The translations under genes were made by a program, and so were the position numbers. Source: Hirudinaria manillensis (taxonomy: Eukaryota > Annelida > Clitellata > Hirudinida > Hirudinidae). Taken from it: 64,000 nt of DNA. The stretch lies in assembly GCA_034509925.1 (NCBI GenBank), contig CM067538.1:2092501-2156500 (forward strand), given 5' to 3'. How positions within the stretch are numbered: position 1 is the stretch's first letter; each line of letters opens with the position of its first letter. A model generated the notes under the pieces. That model was given only the letters and a program-made list of their open reading frames with translations, did not search any database and was not told the origin of the DNA. This document shows, piece after piece, positions 58,670 through 64,000 of the stretch.

Positions 58670-59456
58670 CTATTTTTGGGGCGTTCTGAGAATTCCCCTT
58701 CTTCTGAGGTACCTGACGATGAATGGACTGACGCTGAGAGTACAAACTACCCTCAAAGGAGAGAAGATCTTGTACAGGGCATAAGCCACCACAAAGGTGG
58801 TGCCACCAGTTGCCACCCGGGATTCAATGATAGATTTGTCCAGGCCAAGCCAAGCTAGCCAGCTGCCAATGTCCAATCCACTTAAAGTACAAAAGTGGAT
58901 ATTAATAATCGGCACTATGCTAAATAGATCAAATAAAAACAAAGAATTTACAATATTTAAATAAATTAAAATGAATATATTGATGATGATTTAACATGTC
59001 TATTGAAATTTCAAACTGTACTTTTTGCAAGCACTTTTAGAAAACAAAATATTTGAAAGACAACCTTGATACAATTGCATAAGAAGCTCCAAATGACAGA
59101 ACCGAGAGGCAGACATGAAATACTATTACAGTGGCACCGTAATCTCTCACAGCTTGCTTCAATGAAGAGGACTTCACATTCTTCGTAGATATATCTGTAT
59201 CTTTCGGGCTTTCAAGTTTCTCCTCCGACAACAGCTTGGCAGTTTCAGGTTTGTCTTTGTTCGAATGTTCCATGGAAAAAGTTCTTCCCAAGTGCAACGA
59301 TTTTGCAGAGACCGGACAAAAGCTAATCGCACTCAGAGCACCTTGAATGCGCTTAAAAGGGCATCTAACGAACCTACTTACAACAACCGGATGATGGAAA
59401 AGCAAAAACACTGACGAACCGCTCAGTACAGTCTTTGAAATAGCTATCGGCAACAT
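58670..59456 (-). CDS. FAM210B: FAM210-family (DUF1279) mitochondrial membrane protein
   Basis: Small mitochondrial membrane protein; FAM210A and FAM210B affect mitochondrial translation, metabolism and, for B, erythroid differentiation in vertebrates. My join on the minus strand is 59456-59065 and 58880-58670: 603 bases, 200 residues (human FAM210B about 192). The junction AG/GT...TTTAAG/T restores YAIVSSGLDIGSWL. DUF1279 landmarks are a preceding amphipathic LKQAVRDYGATVIVFHV helix, a membrane segment, then GGTTFVVAYALYKIFSPLR and the C-terminal VRYLRRRGIL. The N-terminus is rich in Arg, Ser and hydrophobic residues, as expected for a mitochondrial presequence. ATG 59456 follows a possible acceptor (ACATTTCAG). 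Assignment to B rather than A rests on length and remembered similarity. Confidence 0.9.
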
Positions 59457-60377
59457 CTGAAATGTATCCAACTTAGCATAACAATAAAGCGAAAACCAAG
59501 ACCGACTATGACAACCGCGGCCGGCCGAATATCTTCTGATTAAGGAAAAGTTAACTTTGATCTTGAAGTTAGTTTATTTTTCTACGTTAAAATAGGTCTA
59601 TGGTTTTTTTTTGCTTAATACTATTAGTATTAATGTGTGACGCTTTTGCAAAATATTCTCGATTGCGTGAATTTTAGATAACCTTTCGTTACATTAATAG
59701 CCATTTCAAAAGGAAGAAAAATAATAATTTCAGAACATGGTCATTCATTTCGTCAATCACGTTTTTCAAATGGTTTTCCTTGTGATTTAAAAACGCTTAA
59801 TTCATTTAAAAAAATCAATAAAATTTAAATGAAATATTTCAATTGTTACAAACGTGCGAAATAAGCATCAGTAATTAAAGATAATTGAAGTGATAAGTGA
59901 TAGGCAAAAGACAACGATTTTATTGCCGATGAAAAAACAAACAAACCAATGCAGTATTGTCAATCGTGCATTCTTCAATCGTTTGCTTAAATCCAAAATT
60001 AATACCGGAACAGAGTCATCTAAAGAGCTAAGTATTTTGCTAGTTACAGGATTATTACAAATTTAAAGAGGACAATAGACGTTTTTAATTAATTGAAATT
60101 TTAACAACGTAACTGATATCAAGATGTATGGAAATTATGAGTTTTCTAATAGGATAAGACTTGAAATCTATTATCTCTCTCTTGCTTATTTTTTACATCA
60201 TATTATTCAAGAGTTTCGTAACAAAACATACTGAATAATAACTGGTTATTTATGAAATTAATTAATCGTAACATAATTTTAATTATTCCTATTTATCAGA
60301 GTCCAGGGTTACAACAACATTATATATATGGGATTGAATAACCGTCATAGTCAGGATCTCGTCAGATGCAAATCTTG
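59457..60377. other. no gene recognised
   Basis: 920 bases between FAM210 and the serpin stop codon. A GC-rich patch at about 59510-59535 (CGCGGCCGGCCG) may mark the FAM210 promoter. The segment at about 60240-60325 resembles 63770-63835, so the end of the serpin duplication unit may lie here. Confidence 0.55.
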
Positions 60378-61763
60378 TCATGGCTGAGAAAATTTTCCAA
60401 AGAAAAGCAGCGACTCAGTTCTAGTGTGTTTTATGTAAAACAGGAATGGATGATCGGCTCTGAAGTTAACAACTGGTTCTTCATGAATGAAACGCGATTT
60501 TACATTAATTATATTAGCCGTGGCAGCACTAGCAATTACACCTTTCTCAACAATTTCAAAAACAGCTTTATGCAAGGCCTTGTGCAGATAGAGGCTGTTC
60601 GATTTTTCTAGGCCACTCAGGTCTGCTTTCTTTGAAAACAATTCCTGTATTCCCAGTGCCGCAACTTTGTTACCTAAGTCGTGGCTTGAAATGATTTTAA
60701 ACTTTGGAATTGTAACATTGGCAGTCACCTGCTTTATTTTAACTGCTTTAAGTACATTTGTCGACAGCTTTTTTTGAATTCTCTCCAAAGAAGTCTTGGC
60801 TAGGCCAGGAAGGATGATTCCAAATCGGAAGCTATGTGATTTAAAATCTTTTTCGAAAACTTCGAAATTGAGAGTTTCATGAACGCCATATAAGCCTTTT
60901 GATGCTGGGTCGTGAAGAAATTCAATTTTCACTGGTTTTTTAGGTCTGATGAAGAAATTTTGAGGTTCTGTGAACTGCTTTTTAAAAGAAAAATCCCACC
61001 GAGCTTTAAAATATAAAGCATCGACGAGAACCAGTCGAGTATTTGCAATAATATCCCTTGATTTAATTATATCTGTAATTATTCCATTGGTTTTTTTAGA
61101 CACCCAGTTGTTAATTGTTGATACACTTTGTGCATTTTTACTGCAATATGTCATGTAATTTTCAAATCATAAGTAATGTGAATTTCATTTTTTTAATTAT
61201 AAATTATGAAATTCACTTAATAAATTAAAAATAATAAAAACTTGATTAGTTTACCAACCTGAAGTCAAGCGTTTGTAGTCTGGAGTTATAATATCTTTGT
61301 GATAATCGAAGAAATGATTGGAGAAAGTTTAATTCCTTCTGACCATATAATTTGTTTGCAATGATAACAGTTTCAGTTTCACTAATTCTAGGAATGACTT
61401 CCAGAATTTGTTGAAAATATTCATGAATTTGGTCTTGTGGAATTCCATTGGCGATGGTTGAATGAATTTCTTGCAATGTTTTCCCCTTGGCTCCAAGCGA
61501 AGTCATCGCAAATGCGAGAGAAATACTCAGAGGAGAGAAAATGATGTTGCCTTTTTCTTCTTCTACAAACTTCTTGTATAATTTCAATCCAAAACCATTG
61601 CTGGCAGTTACTAAATCCCGCAGTTGGTACGAATAGGCTGGTATAATTACTGAAATAAACCAATTTTAATGATTTAGTCACAATAATGACCTGCAAATAT
61701 TTTTAAATTATACGTCGACTCACCAAGTTGAAATGTGAGAATTAGCAAAAGGAAAATGGCCAT
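60378..61763 (-). CDS. secreted serpin (serine protease inhibitor), predicted P1 Lys
   Basis: My join on the minus strand is 61763-61724, 61649-61259, 61140-60378: 1,194 bases, 397 residues, all phases consistent. Exon 1 is a signal peptide (MAIFLLLILTFQL). Serpin landmarks are NIIFSPLSISLAFAM, LGAKGKTLQEI, INNWVSKKTNG, LVDALYFKARW, LGIQELFSKKADLSGL and the C-terminal DHPFLFYIKH with LFFGKFSQP. The hinge of the reactive-centre loop reads EKGVIASAATA: mostly small residues as in inhibitory serpins, though P14 Val and P13 Ile are not the commonest. Counting 17 residues from the hinge Glu puts P1-P1' at Lys-Ser in NVKSR, which predicts inhibition of trypsin-like enzymes. Upstream sequence resembles that of the broken copy at 63441, so the two arose by tandem duplication. 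Confidence 0.94.
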
Positions 61764-62282
61764 TCTGATTTGCTATATTGCGTCCCACACTGGAACTTGT
61801 TAAGATTTATATTAAGTATCTCTTATCAAATCATATGATGACTATCGCAAGAAGAGCAAAACAAAATTAACTTCTGATTTATTACTTCAATCAGCCAAAA
61901 AAATCGGCCTCCAGATACATTAAATATTTACAGTGAGAACCTTAGTCTCAATTTGAAGCACTGGGCAAGTTTTGTTTGATTTTTAATTCTTTACGTGATT
62001 ATTAAACATCGAGATTATAAAGAAACTTTAAAATAGTGTCCCTCACTAAATTATTAAACTGTAAATCTTGACGTTAAGTTAATTTATAACAAGTATTTTT
62101 GGAACCATTGGAGTAAGATATGACAGATAAGATATTTGTTGGTTCATTTTTTTTTAAATTTATTTTTCTAAGCAAAATGAAGGGTCATCCAATGATCACT
62201 TACACATTTTGTAAAAGCGATATTCAACAGAAAATAGAGTGAAACAGAAACAAGCATCAATGTCAGCAGAAAATCAAGTTCA
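61764..62282. other. serpin promoter region
   Basis: Bases 61765-62000 resemble the flank at 63442-63950. Shared strings include TATTGCGTC, ATATGA(T/A)GACTATC and CTCAATTTGAAG. They therefore belong to the duplicated unit. No exon seen. Confidence 0.6.
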
Positions 62283-63030
62283 CTTAATGGTTAGGTGGTT
62301 ATTTAGATTTAGGGATGACAGGTGTGATTTGTAGCAAGAAAAAGTTGAGGAGTTAATGATATCAAGGTGATCATATGGTGGTGAGTTCCAGGGTTTGATA
62401 ATGCGGTTGATGAAGAAATGTTGCCTGTGACTGATGGAGCATTTCTCTTAGCGTAATCGAAGGGGGTGACCACGGGTTCTGGAGACTAGAAAGTTAGGGA
62501 ATTGTGGAATGCTGCATTTAACGTGACCATGGACCATTTTGTGTCACAAGCATAAATCGTGGATAATACGTCGATGTTCGAGTGTTTTAAGTCCAAGTTG
62601 TTGTAGTCTGCTATGATGTTCAGGAGATATAAGGCTGTTTGCTTGAAGATGGTTTAGGATGTCTTTGTTAATCATTCGTTCCATAGCTCGGCAGCAAGAG
62701 GATGTCAGTAATATTGGTCGGTAGTTACCGGGGTCAGAGGTGGTACCTTTTTCATGTATGGGGATTACATGGGCTGATCTCCAGTCAAGTGGTAGTTCTT
62801 GTGTAATGAAAGAGAAGCTAAAAATGTGGGAGAGTGGCAGGCAGAGACCGACAGCACAGTTTCTAAGGAGGGTGTTTGTAATTCCATCAGGACCAGATGA
62901 GAGGGATGGTTTGAGACTGCGAAGTGTTTGATAAGTGCGATCAGGAGCGAACGATATTTGACCGATTTGCTTGTTGGTGCGTGGAAACATGAGGTGATTT
63001 AAGTCGTCGATTGTGAATACACTGCAAAAG
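62283..63030 (-). mobile_element. LINE (non-LTR retrotransposon) reverse-transcriptase fragment, CR1/Jockey-like
   Basis: Minus-strand reverse-transcriptase signature: LKPSLSSGPDGITNTLLR, PLDWRSAHVIPIHEKG, then NYRPILLTSSCCRAMERMI and SLISPEHH. This jumps directly to LQQLGLKTLEHRR, a motif that normally lies far downstream. After a frameshift it continues to a C-terminal part (FFINRIIKPWNSPPYD and CYKSHLSSL). The catalytic FADD-type motif lies in the deleted middle. The fragment is 5'-truncated, internally deleted and cannot encode an active enzyme. It lies in the same orientation as, and inside, the second exon of a duplicated serpin. Family placement is from memory. Confidence 0.85.
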
Positions 63031-63441
63031 TAACTAACATTTTCAGTTTCACTAATTCTAGGAATGAAGCTCATAAATTGTTGAAAATATTCATGAATTT
63101 GGTCTTCCGGCGGCGATGGTTGAATGAATTTCTTGCAATGTTTTCCCCTTGGCTCCAAGCGAAGTCATTGCAAATCCGAGAGAAATACTCAGAGGAGAGA
63201 AAATGATGTTGCCTTTTTCTTCTTCTGCAATCTTGTTTTGCAATTTGAATCCAAAATCATTATTGGCAGCTGCTAATTTACGCAGTTCAACCGAACTGGA
63301 GGCGGATGCTTGTTTAATTATTGAAATAAACCAATTTTAATTCTTTTTGTCGCAATAATGAATTGCAACTATTTTTATTCCATAAGTATGTGTGAACTCA
63401 CCATGAAACAAGAGGAGAAACAGCAAAAAAAAAATTGTCAT
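63031..63441 (-). pseudogene. serpin pseudogene, 5' part of a tandem duplicate
   Basis: Exon 1 (63441-63402) is intact and 40 bases long, like that of the functional serpin, giving MTIFFLLFLLLFH and a GTGAGT donor. The rest is broken in three ways. The exon 2 acceptor, CAG in the intact gene, reads CAA here (63323-63321). A net loss of eight bases near 63104-63112, after the codons for STIA, shifts the frame. Homology stops near 63031, at the junction with the LINE fragment. Between these points the DNA is very close to the intact gene at 61380-61650. No third exon was found in the window. Confidence 0.9.
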
Positions 63442-64000
63442 TCTGATTTGTTGTATTGCGTCGCACTCTGAAAGCCTTTTTAACAATCAGTTATATCAAA
63501 ATGCATAACAATCACTTATCTATTCAAATTGTAATAACCCGGGGTCCTCAAACTAATTATAGAAGTTCAGGTTCATTGAAAGTGTTCGGATGGCTTGGAA
63601 GATGTACAATGCTCAAATGTCAAAGAATTGGAATCTGCTGTTTCTCTAACTCTCGCTCTACTTTTCGAGATAAATCTATTTGTTTAGCTTCATAACCAAA
63701 GACTCTGAATAGAAATTAATTATTTAATTAATTATAAAATTATATTGCCACTAAATTAATTAATTACTAAATTAATTAATCAGCAATATAATTTTAATTA
63801 TTCTTCAATTATCCGGATCCAGGGATCCAACAATATGAAGACTATCTCAGGAAGAGCAGGAAAACAAAGTTAACTTTGGTTTATTACCGCAATCACCAAG
63901 AGATTAAATATTTATAATGTGTTCACACTTGCGCCTCAATTTGAAGTATTATTATGTTTTTCTTTACAATGCTTTCAGTACAACACAAAATATTGGAATT
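63442..64000. other. duplicated serpin upstream flank, right edge
   Basis: Corresponds in part to the flank upstream of the intact serpin (61765-62000), with an extra AT-rich stretch at about 63715-63800. The open frame 63456-63695 is not recognised. Confidence 0.55.

Overview
This 64 kb window is nuclear DNA from an animal. It carries spliced genes with GT-AG introns and one AT-AC intron, is very AT-rich outside exons, and is full of trinucleotide microsatellites. Metazoan families are present: GTF2E1, KCMF1, a DIPP-type Nudix hydrolase, an alpha-2-macroglobulin/TEP protein, cathepsin Z, an apextrin C-terminal (ApeC) protein, RGS22, FAM210 and serpins. ApeC proteins are typical of invertebrates, many of them aquatic, so a bilaterian invertebrate is likely. 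The phylum cannot be fixed from the sequence. All exon joins below were made by hand from splice signals, reading phase and remembered family alignments; no database or transcript was consulted.

Layout. Bases 1-8127 hold no recognisable gene, only microsatellites and a three-copy diverged tandem repeat of about 475 bp. GTF2E1 (minus, 8128-10626) lies head to head with KCMF1 (plus, 11992-15779); KCMF1 contains a textbook U12-type AT-AC intron. An intronless TRIP12/UFD4-like HECT ligase (17644-19641, plus) follows, then a gene-poor stretch. The Nudix gene (minus, 22995-27056) has a 3.1 kb intron. A 35-exon alpha-2-macroglobulin-family gene (plus, 29054-39306) encodes about 1,508 residues and lacks the thioester motif. 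It converges on cathepsin Z (minus, 39986-42229), whose prosegment lacks the expected cysteine. Next are an unrecognised two-exon gene (minus, 43991-44865), a membrane-anchored ApeC gene (plus, 45994-49830), a 17-exon RGS22 gene (minus, 50650-57566) with a Helitron-like element in one intron, FAM210 (minus, 58670-59456), an intact serpin (minus, 60378-61763) and a serpin pseudogene split by a LINE fragment (62283-63441).

The genes do not form an operon. Several products would be secreted or extracellular and are of kinds used in invertebrate innate defence or proteolysis control: the macroglobulin, cathepsin Z (lysosomal or secreted), ApeC protein and serpins. They sit among housekeeping genes for transcription initiation, ubiquitination, inositol-pyrophosphate turnover and mitochondria. 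Grouping them functionally is inference. The most unusual items are the thioester-less macroglobulin with an acidic insert, the AT-AC intron in KCMF1, the ApeC gene whose membrane anchor depends on removal of an intron that opens with a stop codon, and the LINE-disrupted serpin copy.
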